DNA from: Enoplosus armatus | Taxonomy: Eukaryota > Chordata > Actinopteri > Centrarchiformes > Enoplosidae | Direction: 5' to 3' | Length of the DNA stretch: 64,000 nt | NCBI RefSeq assembly: GCF_043641665.1 | Contig: NC_092193.1 | Coordinates: 3,550,001-3,614,000 of the forward strand | Shown: one piece after another, positions 46,811 to 61,600 of the stretch | How positions within the stretch are numbered: the first letter of the stretch is position 1 | Layout: every line of letters starts with the position of its first letter | Position numbers and translations under genes: made by a program | The notes under the pieces: generated by a model | Told to the model about the DNA's origin: nothing | The model's database searches: none | What the model saw: the letters and a program-made list of their open reading frames with translations, nothing else

Positions 46811-49800
46811 TAATCATACCAGGCTTAAGATCAATGCTAACTTTTGGTAACCACTCATGTTGAAATTGCCAAAGTTTCAGGATGATTGGATGCTCTCTGC
46901 AGTAAGGTTTTTTTTGTTTTTTTGAATATTTCCATCAGGTTAATGGGTGTTTTTACCTCGGAATCTGGTAGAAAAGTGTACATTTACAGAAAGAGATGAA
47001 GTCAAGGGCAGATGACATGGGAAAATGTGTTTAGATCATGTGTCAAACTTGAAATTTCACAGGTTGGATAAAAACAATACTAACAATAATCCAAAGACAA
47101 CCAAACTTTAGCTCAGAAAATCACCAAATTTAAGCAGTACTGTGGTTGACTGACTCCAATCTGTCAGCCAGTTTTTCATCTTTTCCTCATGTCTAAGATG
47201 TTATTCAATTAATTTCATATATTACTGTTATTAATTAGGGTGCAGGAGCCTTTGATGGTGGACAGCGCCGGGAGATGAGCAGTCCTACATGCTGTGAGAG
47301 TTAACTGCTGCTGTTGCGGTGGCACAGATTAACATGTTCGCCACCAGAAATGTGCCACATCTTCAAAGAAAAAGCTCCCACGTTTGATGTCGACCCCATT
47401 TTGTTCAAAAGAGCGACATAACTGCAAGCATGAAAGGGACATTAAACTCAATATGATAAAGAAGAAGGATCATAGTGTCATGTGTCCAAGAGTGCGCAAA
47501 AGTGTCAGGGCCAATGGGTGTCGAGCGTTCACACTGACAGAATTAGAGGTCTGCTTTTCTACGGGTGTTTTCACATTGAGTCCTTACCTCAAACGCCATT
47601 GACTTTTAGTTATTTCTCATTTTCATTACGGCTGGAGCTAAAGAAACTTCAAATGTAATCGCACCATTACATTGTTAGTGTAGGTGCAGTGGATCTACCT
47701 CATGTCAGGTCGTAAGCCCAAATACTTTTACAGTTCGTCTGTTTGATCCTCATGTCACCAGGCTGTACCAGCCAGGGGTTCCAGCTTCCAAAACGGGCAC
47801 AGTGCAGGATTAAAAGCTTCACTGATGATCCCCGGGCCGCTGACTTTGCCCTTGACCAAACTACTGTGAAAAATGTCCTAAAACATGACCTGGCACAGCG
47901 TTTCATTTCCTAAAGGAGTCAGTTAAAGACACACCGCAATGAACTGAAGAAAATGAGCCACGTGAGGCTAAATATCACAATGGTTTCTTATATGCTTTAA
48001 AAACAGATACATAAACATTCAAAGGTTCACCCTACCTCAAGAAGTTATATACAATTACTGACTTTCTATAAGAGGCTTTGAACAACAGGAAAGATGATTG
48101 CAGTCAGCAGCTGCAAAGTATATCATCTTCTTCCTTGAGACTTTCTACACGATTGTTGTTGTTTTTCTTTTTGCTATTTGATGATGCTGGCATTACTGCG
48201 TTTCCCACAGTGCAGCTTTGCAGTGCTGTGCATTTTGGATGACTGTTTTTCTTTTCTTTTTTTTTTTTTTTTTTTACAACTCTTTAACGAGAATTTACAT
48301 AAGTGATCTGTCATCCTTACTGGTGTTTGACATGATGATGTTGACATGTGATAATAAAAAAAAACAAAACACCACTTTTGTCACTTGCCAGCGGGTTTTC
48401 CCAGAGGGGGGGTGAACATGGTGCGCAGTCATTAGCAGGGCAGAGCAGCTGTGTGAGAGATGTAAAGTAGGAGGCTGTAAAATGCTGACTGGGAAGTTCT
48501 CAAAGGGTGGGAAGACCAGTGCTCTCCTTTTTGAAGTTCATTTACATTTTAGAAGTTGAGCTCATGCTGTTCTTCAGAACTGTTTACAGTAAGACTTACT
48601 GTTTAATATGATGACATTCCTCGAATTGTCAGTCATGAAAGGAAGCTGTGGGCAAGGGTCTGAGCATCAGCACCCTGACAGGAGATTAAGCAATATTTCT
48701 GCAAAGTTAGAATGTTACTGGAAACTTTCCAGGAAACCTTTTTATATAGTTGAATTTAAAGTCTACTGTAAGGGGTTTCCTGGGGCATTCTATAGATGCA
48801 GTGTCTTCCTTGAACTGAACGTAAGAACATCTTGACCAGGTTTGGGACCACGATAATTTGATTAACATAACTTGACTGACACTGACACAGCATTGGAAGG
48901 TAAATGTTCAAATGCTTTGTCACTTTAATAGTCAGCATTCAGAGATCTAGGTCTTGACTTGCAAATTGCTTATGAAGACCTGCCTTCACTGACTTGAGAC
49001 TTGACTTGAGACTTGCTATAATGGGGCTGAAGACTTGATTTGAGCTTTGCGTGGATTATTAGCTGTACATAAAGACATGAAAGACATCTGTTGTGTGGAA
49101 AATCAGGCTAATCCCAAACTATCCGCACAGATGCTTTTGTAAATGATCCCTTGATTGAAAAAGAGCACGAGATAAAACTGTAAAGGTCGTTGCAAATTGA
49201 ACTCTTGACTGTGGTGGGGGCGGGGGGCTGCCCAACAAAACCATAGTTAATGAGAGTCCAGATCATAAGACTTAATGACACAGAGAGCTTATGTCGTTTA
49301 CAGAGTGCTATGAAAACAGATTACTTGAACCCTGGCATGGATCCAGTCAGCTGAGCATTGGCACCCCAACCATGTGCGCCAAAGCCACCTACGTATGGCG
49401 CTGCATCCTCCAGCAGGCCCTACAGACAAACAACGTAAGCCAGAGGCTGACTGACGGCAGCCTATTTTGGGTGATGGATGCTTCAAAAATGATCACCAGC
49501 ACTTGAAGTTCTTTTGACGAGTGCATCACAGTGTGGTGTTTTGAGGTCAAGTCACTTTTTCCACCCCTTCGGTTCAGCTGTAGACTTTCTTCCATAAACA
49601 GAGGAAGCTCCTGAATGTAAACTGGTGCAGGGGAAAAAAGGATCAGGAAGCTCATAGAAAAGTTTTATATCTGCACTGCTCTGCTCTGGACACCATCGTT
49701 TATTTATGAAAGGGATTCTTAGCGAGTATTCCCAGAAGGGTGTTTATGGAAAACCAGGGTTGGACGCTGAGAAAGCTTCTGTGTTTTCAGGAGAATACAG

Positions 49801-49899
49801 TCATTGTAGAAGCACAAGTGTGAGTGAAATGATGATTTGACCTCAAGAAGATTTAATGACCTGGATGTTAGATGTGAGTCCTGTTGAAGTAGGGGTACA

Positions 49900-50112
49900 C
49901 TTTATACTGAGTTCACTTCATTTCATTTTTCATTTCACCTCATTTCACTTAAATACTGTAAATGTGTATATTTTGTATTTTGTATTTCTTATTTTTATAT
50001 TTTGTACAAACTTTTAGTTCTAAATTATGCTACTTTCTACTCTTGAATGGGAGCACCGGTACTGTACAATTTCCCCCCGGGGATCAATAAAGTATTTCTG
50101 ATTTCTGATTTT
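49900..50112 (+). mobile_element. 3' end of a non-LTR retrotransposon (LINE)
   Basis: AT-rich sequence is followed by GAGCACCGGTACTGTACAAT, a GGGGATCAATAAAGTATTTC segment at about 50080-50100 and a short TGATTTC tandem tail. This is the typical 3' terminus of L2/Rex-like fish LINEs, which end in a short repeat rather than poly-A. A possible piece of the ORF (CITVW at about 49525) lies upstream but is too weak to call. Confidence 0.6.
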
Positions 50113-52757
50113 TTCTGACATCTGGCATGAAATGAAAACACCAGTCCATGTTATTGAAGTTATTAGCAATTTGAGTGATTGCGTACAGAAGAGTGTCATT
50201 ACTTGTGTTGAGAACACTGCGTTGCATTCATCTTTTTCAAACCTTGTTAAGTCAGCTCAGGTTGAATTTACTCAGGAGTTTAGTGGTTAGAGCCACGGCA
50301 ACATTTAAATAGTCTCAACTGATCGTTATACTGAGCTGGCCAGGCATAAATGGGTAGTTATCAACTTTCTCCCATAATACACATGGAGGTTGCAAAGCCC
50401 AGACATTGTTTCCTAGTGTCTGCTCAAAGGAACAATGTCCTCTTTGGACTCTAAGTCCTCTGGCCATTTTATGTCAGCAGCACAAGTATGGAAAAGCTGT
50501 TACCTTTCAGTTGCCTTTTCTAGGTCAAAAACCTGAATCTATTAGGGAAAAAGTCAGTCTGACACTCTTTCATACTGAACCACACTGGCTTTGCTTCATA
50601 GTGCAGCCTGGCTGGCAAACGCAGACCATCAGAACTCAAATCCTTTACTTAATGATACGGCTGGAACTTTTTTCCAGCCAATTTTTTGGCATTTTTAAAA
50701 ATGTCATGAACTAAATTGTTGCCATTTCAATTCAATTTTATCTGGAAGAGAAAAAATGGTGAACAGTAATTACCTATAACTCCGTAGCGATGTCGCAATG
50801 TTCCCAGACCTCAGGAAGTACTTTAGGTTATCAAAACTGATGGAAATGATGGTCAGAACTACAAAAACTTACAGCACTTGAATAAATGTACTTTGCTTTG
50901 TAAGAAAAGAAATAATATAGAAAATATCCAGTATTTGGCCGTACAATGACCAAACACCCTGTTCAGGAGTCTTTGAGAAAATCACTGACTGCCCCGTCTG
51001 CCCTCCCCCAATCTGCTCATTCAGTGTGAGTAGCTTTTAGACGAGAGTATCAGCTCTAAATGTGAAATGAATGTGCACTTGTTTTCAGCAGGCAGACTGT
51101 CCTTGTTCACAGGCCCGAGTGTCCCTTGTCCACCCAGCGGACAGACACTGACTGAAATGTCAAGGACTCTCTGTGTGTGGAGCGCAGAGCACAGGGAGAG
51201 GATTGTCTCTGAGGAATGTCAGGACACTGAACAAACAGCAGCATAGCTCAGATATACTGTATCCCTCAGTGCAGCCTGATGCAGCCTGGAGATTTGATTG
51301 AGTGTGAGGACTTCATATTCTTCCCAAACTGTTGTTCTCTTCCTTTTCTGCGATAGTGACCCAGATCTTGTATTCCTGCTCTTGTTTTTTTTAGCCTCAT
51401 TGTTTAGATGCTGGTTTATTATTTTCTTCCTCCTGCCTCTGAAATTCCAGCGAGATTCTTCTTGCCAGAGTCCTAAAATTTCATTTTATACCCCCCAACC
51501 CCCACCCCCATTACAGAGCCTTTTGTTCTCGCCCAGCTGTTAATTGCCAGCAGCTAAATGAGAAACCTTGTGGTTTAGTGATGCAAAGAGACAAAGTGCA
51601 AAGCTCGGACCTCCAAGCACGCTCTCCATGGAAACCCAAATGCATTTCAAAGGGATGGAGGTCCTGCACTGGCATAGTCCAAATTTTTGAAACGTGGTGA
51701 TACTCGGAGACAAGTGTGAGGTTTAGCTTGGACACAGAAAACCACATGCTGCTCAGAGGATGAAGAGACTACATTAGCATAACCCAAATGATTTATGAGT
51801 GTAGATTAATGATGTCCCTTGAAATTGAATTCAGTACTTAGGCTGATGAGGCTTTGTCTGCTAAATATAGGACAGGCCAAACGAGAGCTCTGCCTTTGAC
51901 AGATAGATGATTATTGGCCTTTGGGCAGAGCAGAGGCATGAGGGCCTTGAACTCCATCCTTCATCTGTGTGACGACTCTCCCTGCTGTCTCCCGGGGTGT
52001 CTCAGGGGGGCAAATGGCTGAGTTGGGACGGTTGTCACCTGATGTAGCTCACCTGATCAGCACAGATTCTAGCACATTTCTAGAGAATGACATTTTGTGG
52101 TTTCACCTATCAAATTTGAGAATTAGCTGCTTTTCCATTTCTTATCATCGTAAATTGAATATGATGGAGGTTTGGACCGTTCACAGATTAATGATTAATA
52201 GGTTACTACTACGTGAGTCGGTTTGTGACATCTGTCAAAATGAAGATGGATCATTTGGATGTGGCTAAATAATGGTTAACATGTGTTAACTAGCTTTTTG
52301 CAGAAATGTTGGTCTTGATAGTGAAGGAATACAACACAGTTCCACACAGTTTTTCTGTGTTATTTGATGAGTAGAGGTGACTATGGCTTTAGCTCTAGTT
52401 TCAATTCTGAAATTGTGTAGCCAGTTTAACATGTTGATATCTGCCCATTGGGTTTGAATGACCTGATTTCCCTTAGTTTATGATAGCTGAAAAAAACAAA
52501 AAGGCTTTGATTCATTGCCGCCTCCGCGATCCCAAGCCTTCATTCTCTCCTGGGTGTGTTTTTGACATGGCTGGTCTGCACTTGTCAGAATGCAGCCTGC
52601 ACACTGATTTAATATTCACCCTTCACACAGAGAGGCTGTGAAATAATCAGAGAATCAGGGATTCATTATACCCAATGTATTCCTGAACCTGAATTTTAAG
52701 AGAGTGGGATTTATGCACATCCTCAAAGGGTCACACAGGCAGACTAATAATGTATAT

Positions 52758-53277
52758 CAGGGATGCACACACTTTTTCAGCATGCGAGCTACTTATAAAG
52801 TGATCTACCTACTATAAAAATGCAAAACATATATTTATTTATAAATATATTGAGTATTCTTTATATGTACAATATATGTTGGTGTACCTTGCATAACTGC
52901 ATGAACCCATATTACACAATATATCTCTGTACATTTTTTGTCATTACCTTATTCTGATGACTTGCACTGAATGGAATCAGCCAGGGATGCATAGTCCGGA
53001 CAGTAGCTGCGGATAGCCAGCCTCAAGCACACTTCCAAATGATCACCAGTCAAGGTGGAACGGTATTTGGACTTAATAAACTCGGTAGCTTGACCCATGT
53101 GTCAGAAAAGATCAGATGTCAGACTGGCTGCCCTGTATGTCAATCAAAGTGACAAATTTCATAGTGAGGATGGATGATAGGCTGACGTCTATTTTTTTTA
53201 ATGCCATGCGATGCGATCTACCCACACTACCTTTGCGATCGACCGGTAGATCGCGATCGGCGTGTTGGGCACCCCTG
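52758..53277 (-). mobile_element. 520-bp hAT element, internally deleted
   Basis: The element starts CAGGGATGCACACACT and ends (inverted) CAGGGGTGCCCAACACG. It is flanked by a perfect 8-bp duplication ATGTATAT (52750-52757 and 53278-53285), the target-site length of the hAT superfamily. On the minus strand, ending at a TAA at 52949-52951, it still encodes the C-terminal tail of a hAT-derived protein (TEFIKSKYRSTLTGDHLEVC, then LRLAIRSYCPDYASLADS). The rest of the transposase is missing, so it could only move with help from another copy. Confidence 0.85.
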
Positions 53278-55818
53278 ATGTATATTATAGTCTATTCATT
53301 GTAATTTTAAGGTAGAATTTTACAGATTCCTGATCACAGCGCTTTTTAAAGTAGACTGGAGCACTGTTACAAGGTTGAAAACCCAAAGCAGATTCTTCTA
53401 GTTTCTGTCAGCTGGACATACTACTGTATGTGAGACACACATGCTGCTCAACAGGAAACACTGCTTTCTGACTGACCAGCTGATGACTTAATGCACCTCC
53501 TTCATGTCCGGCCTTGAGCCGTCAGGAAGACTGAAACATGTCTTGTCTTTCCCTATCAATGCCAGCTAATTGTAACAGTAGCTGTAAACTTTGGCATGTT
53601 GGTGTTTACCTTTTGTTTTGTTTTACGTCTGTAAACATCCCTCGTGCCCTCAGCACCACCACACAGGCATCATGTTGAGTGACAGATCCAGACTACAGCG
53701 GATGACGTAAGAACTACTCACCTGACCGCTCGCATAGTGCATCCGTGTGTTTCAGCTCGTCAGACATGTTGAGTGAAACAAACTGTCGGATACACTTTAG
53801 ACTGTCACCACGTCTGCCTCTCTGCAGCGTGCAGCATCAGTGCAACAAAACTGCAATTGTATGTTGGAGAAGCTGCAGACTAAAACAAATACAGGCTTTA
53901 TTTAAATATGTGCTGTGCGTTTTGTTATCACTGGAAAATGACCTCTTGCACAAACATTAAACTGTGTAGTTTGATATTTTATACATTGCTAAATATATCA
54001 GTTGATCAGTAAATACATAATGAAACACACAATTAAATAATAAAAGTCAGTTCATGCCAAATTAAGAGTTCTACACATGGTACAGTTATTACTGCAAACT
54101 TACTTAAACCTAATGCATAAAGTGTTTCATTTTTGTGTGTAGTCCATATTGGCCACAACGACCAAAACTATACTGCTAGTTTGTTGCTGATTCAAAGGAT
54201 TTAATTCAATATTATAATTTGTAAACATTTGATGGGTCTACTAAATGTGCTCTGGAAGAATAAATTCTGTTTAGCTAGAGAGCGGTAGACCAGGGAGGGC
54301 TGCATGGGCTTCTGGGAGTGGAGTGCAGGTGTCATCTTGAAAATTGAGCTCTTCTGGTTATGTGGCCAAAGCAAAGTCACATTGCTTGATGGTTTTTCTT
54401 GTCTGCTTCGGCACTTTGATCTCAGGTTGGGAAATTAAACTTGGTTTTAAAACGACAGTTTCTGATTTTGAGTTTGAGTGAAGTTGGTTGTTGCTAAAGG
54501 AGGACACACAGATGGGATGGATTGAGCTTTCCTTTTCCTGTCCCTCATCATCAGTATGCAGGGAGTCAGTGGTGAGGAAGTGCATTGACTAGACCAGCTG
54601 GGCTGTCAGAGGGACCAGAACAGTTTCAATGTGTCTGGTTGTCTGGACTGTACTCCCATTTGAATAAAGGTAGAAAATATCTGACTACCTGATTCAGCTG
54701 CGTAGCAGAAGAGAGCTTACTTTATTGCCAGCAGATGGAACAGGAAAGAACATCAAATCCCACAGGGAAGAGAGGTTAATGATCACTGATGTGGTCTACT
54801 GAAAGTGAGGTTACTTTGTTACCTTACAGTTTTGGAAACATCTGATTTAATTAACTTTAAAGCACAATAAACATTCAAGTATTGTTTTGGAGACAGTAGA
54901 GCAGAGACATTGTGCTCGCTTGTCTGTATGCTCATGTAGCTTTGTTCAGACTCTCTGCACCAGCGGGGGAGTATGAAGATGAAAGAGGCAGCCATAACTT
55001 GGTGAAACCAGAAATAGTATCTACCAAAACAAGGGGAAGAACAACAGTGGTGCTGTGGTGAAAGAACATCTGAGGAAATACCGTATGAAGGTTTAGCAGC
55101 CATTTAATTAGAACTTGGTCCAGGGGAAAAACAGAAAGCGCTGTAAACACGGAAATGTAAAAAAAAGCAATAAACAGAAAAAGGGAAACAAAACACAAGC
55201 AAAGGCATGATATTTTAGACCAACAGCAAATCATCACACAGTAGGTGCTATTGTGGGAAGACTGCAGAGCCTGAAGCCAACACAGGGTTTAGATATTTTG
55301 AGTGTTTTTGGCAAATGTAATGTTTTGTCTGTAAGAACCTGGATCCTGTATTGCTTGCTTCACAGAATGTCACAGCAGACTGGAGGACATGACAAAAGAA
55401 CAATAAGACCTCACACAAGACTGGACATTTTAAGATTTGCTCTTGATCTAACATTGAATATTCTCCCTTGTCTGCGCTAATGCTCCAAAAATATTTTGCT
55501 TTTAAGCATTTTTGCATGAATAAAGTATGAAGTTGCAGGTATGAAGCAGCATGGGAAAATGTTGGGGTGTGAAAGTGTTGTAGCTTGTACGTGCATCCTC
55601 TTCAGTTTTGTTCTTTATGAATGAGTTAAACTTAAAATAAATCACCTTTTGTAATATACAGAGATGGATTCTGAATGGGACTTGAATGCAGCTTATCACA
55701 GTGGTGACAGTTGAGGCAGAAAAGGGCCTTTGCTGGATAAAAAGCTTACTGTGTGTGAATGAACTGTGTCAGGTTCGGCCTGGGACTGCTGCCTCTTTTG
55801 ACATGATCAGACAAGATT

Positions 55819-55820
<2 letters not shown>

Positions 55821-55857
<37 letters not shown>
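55821..55857. repeat. (GT)18 microsatellite
   Basis: Uninterrupted GT repeat in pard3 intron 1. Confidence 0.95.
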
Positions 55858-55859
<2 letters not shown>

Positions 55860-58546
55860 CCTAAGTTTGCCCTCTCGTATAGATGAATTAGGACACCAAA
55901 CCCAGCACGCTTGGCATTTCAAAGAGGAGGCCATTTGTTAGAAACAAGCGCCCCATTTAGACTATCTTGATCCACATATTGAACCGTGCCCAGAATCTCT
56001 GCCCATCTCTCTGAAGCCTGGACTTGTTCACTCTTCTGTTGAACTCTTGTCACCTAAAGTAAATGTATAAGCATCCGGAACATGTAAGCTAAGACGGCAA
56101 GGGGTGTTTCCTGTGTCAATTCTGAAATTTGTCTTTGAAGGAAGGAACGGATGGCTATTCATAAAACATCCAAACAATGGTATCCAAGTTAAATGAAAAA
56201 CAGGGTGAGAAATAAATGACAGTCACTGAACAAATGTACATACACGTACATGGCTTATCTGCTTTTTTCCAACTGAGCAGGCGAGCAGCAATCATTATGA
56301 TACATTATGCAAGTCATTCTGGGTTCGACAGCCATAGAGGCTTTTGTAATTTGCATAAAAGGCTAAAACAACCTATGGTTACGTTTCCTTGACAACTGGC
56401 CTAAGGCCATCAAGCATGGAAGTAGCATGATGTTATACTGCCACAAAAAAGGGAAGAGGGCAGTTGGATGGTTGGGCGTACAAGAAGCTGTAAATTCGAC
56501 ACTGCAGCCCATAGTTTGAATCTTCCAGTCCATCAGCCTTAGGTTGACCATCAGTTTGCCTAAACCTGAGCAGACATTAACCATAGATCAAGAAAGAAAC
56601 TCAGAAGAGTCTAATCTGGAACAGTCGGGTGGGCACTGACAAATGGTAAGCTGCCGTATAAAGACGTGTCTGAGCTCTTTCCCTCATCTCCTCTGCCCCG
56701 TCTACATTTTGTCCTCATGGATGAAATGGATTTGGTTGTTGAAATAGCAGCCGTGCCTTCGGATACGAATGTTATCACTGCATTTAGCTTGTGACCTGTG
56801 CCGTCCAAAGTGATGCTAAGCACAAACGTTACAAGCTTGTGTCACTTGATTTACATTTAAAGTGACTGCAGCTTCAAAGTCACATGCCCTACTTATTTCC
56901 CAATTACATGCCCGCTGCACTATCCTGGCCTGCTGAGACACAACGGGAAAGCCCTCGAGGCATTCTCATAGTTGATGCCTGGTCCATCTCTGGACCACTA
57001 ACAAATGGCCGGATTCCTTATTCACCCATTCGTCTAGCTCTCAGATGACTGCTAAATATAGTTCATCATAGACAAGGTGACTGAACTAGAGCACGTAGGA
57101 CAATCAATGGTGCTGTAAAGCTTATGACTTTGCATTATTGGTTTTGTAGAGAAAACTAGATGGTTGGTTATGCTGCTCAGTAGCCGAACATCTTGCAGTT
57201 TAAAGAAGCTCTGTAGCCGTTTGTCTTCCTTACCAGTTCAGTCATGTAATGGTTATTTGTGAAGTTCGGGTTTTGAAAAATTGGTGTGGTCAACTTGTTT
57301 AACCACGATGACGTTTTCCTCACTCTTTCTCAGTTTGAAGCTCAGTCAAACTCAGTGTCCAGCGAGGCTTTGTGAAAGCTTGGCGTGGAGACAGAGATGC
57401 TGCAAATACCTCTATCTTCACCATCCAGACTCAATGGATGGAAAAAGCCTCGCTCCTGCCAAAGATTGTGACGGCTTGTGTCTGAGTCCAGCTGGTTCTC
57501 TATAAACAGCACATGAATTATTGTCTGTTTTTCTGCTGTTATTTTTGTTTTGATTCACTCCTCTTTCTTATTTTTAGAGAGGATTATTTAGCCATTAGAG
57601 ACATACAAAGATAGGCCTGGACTGATTTTGACATAACCACTTTCCAAATGAGCACATTATTCTAATGCAGCATTTAGAAAATAATTTAGTTGTACAAATG
57701 AACAGAGGAATACATTCGTGAATTAAGCAGAGTTGAATTATTAATTTAAGTTGCTTTGCAGGAAATGTTAAAAGAACATTATTCACATCATGTTAAAGAC
57801 AAATCTGCAAGAAAATGCCTCGAAGGGTGGCATATTCCACTTTTGGCTCCAGGAATAATGCATTGGAACTTGACTAGTGATGTTTCGGATCTGCCAACTG
57901 CTTTGGATACGTAAAGTTTTCTCATGTATATCCATGTCTGTGGTTTCATTGGACCAGACAGAGTCCTGACCCTGCAGTTTATCCTCTTACATCACCAGTG
58001 TTAGGACTTGCAGAGGGTAAATGAGTGCACTTACTACATGCATGCGTGCCACTTTGCGAGCTTCTAATGCACACAGATATAAAGTGGAATTTAAATTTCT
58101 CCATTTGCATCGAGAGTGGATCAGAAATGTTTAGCCTGTAAACATTGACATGGTCCTGAACAGCACAACAACGTGAAACTCTTTTAATCATCCTTTGTTG
58201 CATATTCAAAGAACATGTTCAGCTAGGTATGTTTAGACAGGGATAGAAAAGACTACTGTGGTTGTGTACCTTCATCAGGGAAAATCCTTGATGAATTTTG
58301 TAAAAACCCTGTGTGAGGAGGTGCACTTTTGACCCGCTTGCCAGATGGATCTTGCATACTTCCAAAGTTATGACTGTGTGATTTCATCATATCTTTCAGA
58401 GAGCCAAAGGAAACTATCTCATCTCCTCTCTTGCTGTAACTAACACCCCCCTAGTTACTCTCCAGACTGCAATCTGCATCTCTGTCTCCCAGTGCTCCAA
58501 CCTCCCTTCTGCCCACATCCATCTCGACATCCCAGCTTTATTACCA

Positions 58547-58615
58547 CCCCCCCCCCCCCACCACCTTCACAACCCACTTCTTAAAATACGCCTCTCTCTC
58601 GACCCCCCCCCCCCC
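58547..58615. repeat. two C13 homopolymer runs
   Basis: C runs at 58547-58559 and 58603-58615 within a C-rich stretch of pard3 intron 1. Confidence 0.85.
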
Positions 58616-61600
58616 AGCTTTGATCCACATGGATCTTGAGCTTTGAAGAAGACAGTTCTTTTCTCTTTTCTGTCTTGATTTGAATGAATGCAGAAACGCA
58701 CATTATAGGGCTCTAATGAAGCTGCGAGTGTTGAAGAAGCAATCGATTCGTGATAAAGTCTCTGGCAGCGTGATATCCCTTTTTTCTGAAAACAGTTGAG
58801 CTGTTCTCTGGCAGTCTGCGTTCAGTCTTCTGCCATGCCCCGTTCATGTTGCTGTGTTTGTGTGTGTTTATATTTTGGAAACCTTTCTAAAATGTGATGA
58901 TGTGTAAAAACTTGAGGAAGTAGGAATGCTTTCTTGTTATCATGATACCATTAACACAGAAATGATTAAGCAGTTAGGAGCATCTTGCTCGTGGACTTGT
59001 GGCTGTTAAAGGACACATACCAGCTGTTGTGAGGATTGAGTCTGTGACATCTTGCTTGCAGGACAACCATTGTCCTGCCCTGCTGCCCCACACATGGACA
59101 TGCACACTCTCTCCCCTCTTTTAAGTCTCTCCATCTCCTTGTCAATACACTTTGAAAGGGAGTTGTTCAGTCTAACCATCAGAATTCCCTCTGTTTGAAG
59201 TGTGTCCATAAACATTACGCAACAATGTCTGCAAGCCATCAGTGACTGTACTGTACTGTGTTTTCTGCCTGTCTGGGCCTGTCTGTCCCGTTTCTGTCTG
59301 TACAGGCCTCTACAGTTCCACTCATGGGTCCACACACACACACCACACCTTGACGTGGCAGTTCTGCTCAGACCAGACAGATTTCTGTAGATTTGTGTGT
59401 GTGAAATAGGGACGCTCATGTGCGGGATCACAGTTGCACCATGAACCCCGATCCATTCGCCATCCTCCATCAGTTAGTCCAGGGATGCCAGCTGTTGTGA
59501 GTCAGTGACTTGTGGAGCACACACAGTCAATAAAGAGCAGCCAGCACCAACGGTTAGTGATACAACCGCGTGCATCAGTGAGTAATGCTGGCAGAACCAC
59601 ATTGGGGTTTGAAAAACAGTTATTTTGCATGTATGAAATACATCTGCCACATTTTGCAGATGAAACGCAAATGCTTGTTACTGTTACCTTTGTTGTTACC
59701 GTCTCCACTTTTGTCTTTGCTTTTGTTTTGTACTTTTTTGTACCATTGACTGCGAAACAGCCAATACAATGGGTGTATCACAATTACACCCAACACAATC
59801 AAAGCCAAACACGTCACTGCTTAAACATTAAGAAAGAACAATTGGCCAGTGATATATTTTGAAGTGTGTTTATTCAACATACATTCTGCAAGTATAGGAT
59901 ATTTATTTTTCAGGCTTGTGTTCAAGAACAGATTTTAAAAGACTTATAATAAGGCAGACTGTTCTAGTGATTTTGGGATTGTTGTTAGTTCTTTCTTTGC
60001 TTTGACTTTCTTTTCGTTGCATTTGTCTTTTGATTTTGACAAAGACTGATCTTATGAAGTACAGATCATTTATTGATATTCCCGTGTCAGTAGAGTGTAA
60101 AAGAGTTCACAGCATCTCCTCTACAGCAGGACTCCTCTGGCACCTTGTGCATCCCAGCAGATTTGTGAGCTTTTGCCTTGGCTGGCCTCCTCTGCCTTGC
60201 TCTGCTATTACAGTTACGTATAATAGGACGTATCTCAGCCCACAACAAGTAAGCCTCCTTATTTTTGCCTTTTCCATTTGCCGAGCTGTAATCTGATACG
60301 GCCGAGGCCGCTGGCAGTTATTCCTCGGTACTGTGGAGCTGTCACATGATGCTGGCAGACAGCGCACTGTTTCTGACTCTGTGTGTGAGTCCATGTTTTA
60401 CAAAATAATCCCATGCACCGCTGTCTGCCCATTGACCAACAGTTGCTACTACTTCAACCCCCGCAAATCCTCTTGTACAACATCTCCCAATCCCTCGGAT
60501 AACATTCGGCTTCATAACTAGATCAGGAGTGGTACGTGCATAAGTCGTTTTTATTTAGAGACCGGTGACATTTGGGGTTTAGGTGTCACCAGATGCTTTC
60601 ATAGGAGAAGCCATTGATTTAGCTGTGAATCACCTCCTGAAAGCCTTCTTTTCATCTGGGATGGGAGGAAGAAAGGCCAAGGTGTGTTCGGCTTCGGTCG
60701 CGACATGTTTGGACCTGATGGAATGCAAAATGACAACGGTGCCAATGGCCCTTTTTTAAAAGAAGAGATTTGTGTTTGAAAGATGTTTGTCTAAATGTCT
60801 ATAATACACAAGACGGCTCTGTATGTGTGAGAATGTGTCAGAGAGGTAGCAGTGCATTTTCTTTTTTTTTTCTTGAGTGCAGAAGTGAGATTGGTGTTTG
60901 TTTAAAGCTCAACCTGAGACCCAGTTTGCACAACTAGAATTTACTCCACGTACACATCCAGTGTAGATTGAACTCAAAACTGACTAAAAGCTATGAAACT
61001 TTTAGAGGTAAGATTTTGGTTGATTGCGTTTACCACACAAATAGATTTTGGTGAAATAAGGGGAAGAGGCGTCTTTGCTTTACAGGCTGACTTGGCAAGT
61101 AATTTGTGCTGAATGGTGGAAATAGCCAACCTTTTTTATGCAGGGCTTTTGGCCGATCCAGATCTAGTTGATCCACAGTCGCTCGAGTGACTTGAGATTT
61201 AGCAGGTGCTGCCAAGTTCACATCAGTCTTCATAACACACAGCATATTGCGACTGACAGTAACTGCCGGATATGGTGAAAAAAAAAAGCCTCATAAGCCT
61301 GTTGATGGAAGAAACTGCAGTGTATGAAATCTGGCAACATCACATTATTACATGAACAGTTGCCTCATAAAGTGTAGAACATTGTTAGTCGGTGTAGCAG
61401 GAAGGCTCAAATTATAACATTTTTAGTTAATGATGTGCATCAAAACTTATATTAACAACTAAAGTGATGTTCTTAAATTTGGTATCATTTATTTTTTATA
61501 GTTATGATACACGCAGATGTTTATTATGTTGCAGTAATGAGGCACATGTGCACTAAGATGATCTTGGCTGTGTTTATCGGGCGTCACTGTCACAGTTGCC

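Noticed and set aside
59006..59470. A 154-residue minus-strand ORF in pard3 intron 1
   Set aside because: The composition looks random with no domain or motif, and it overlaps CA-rich sequence.
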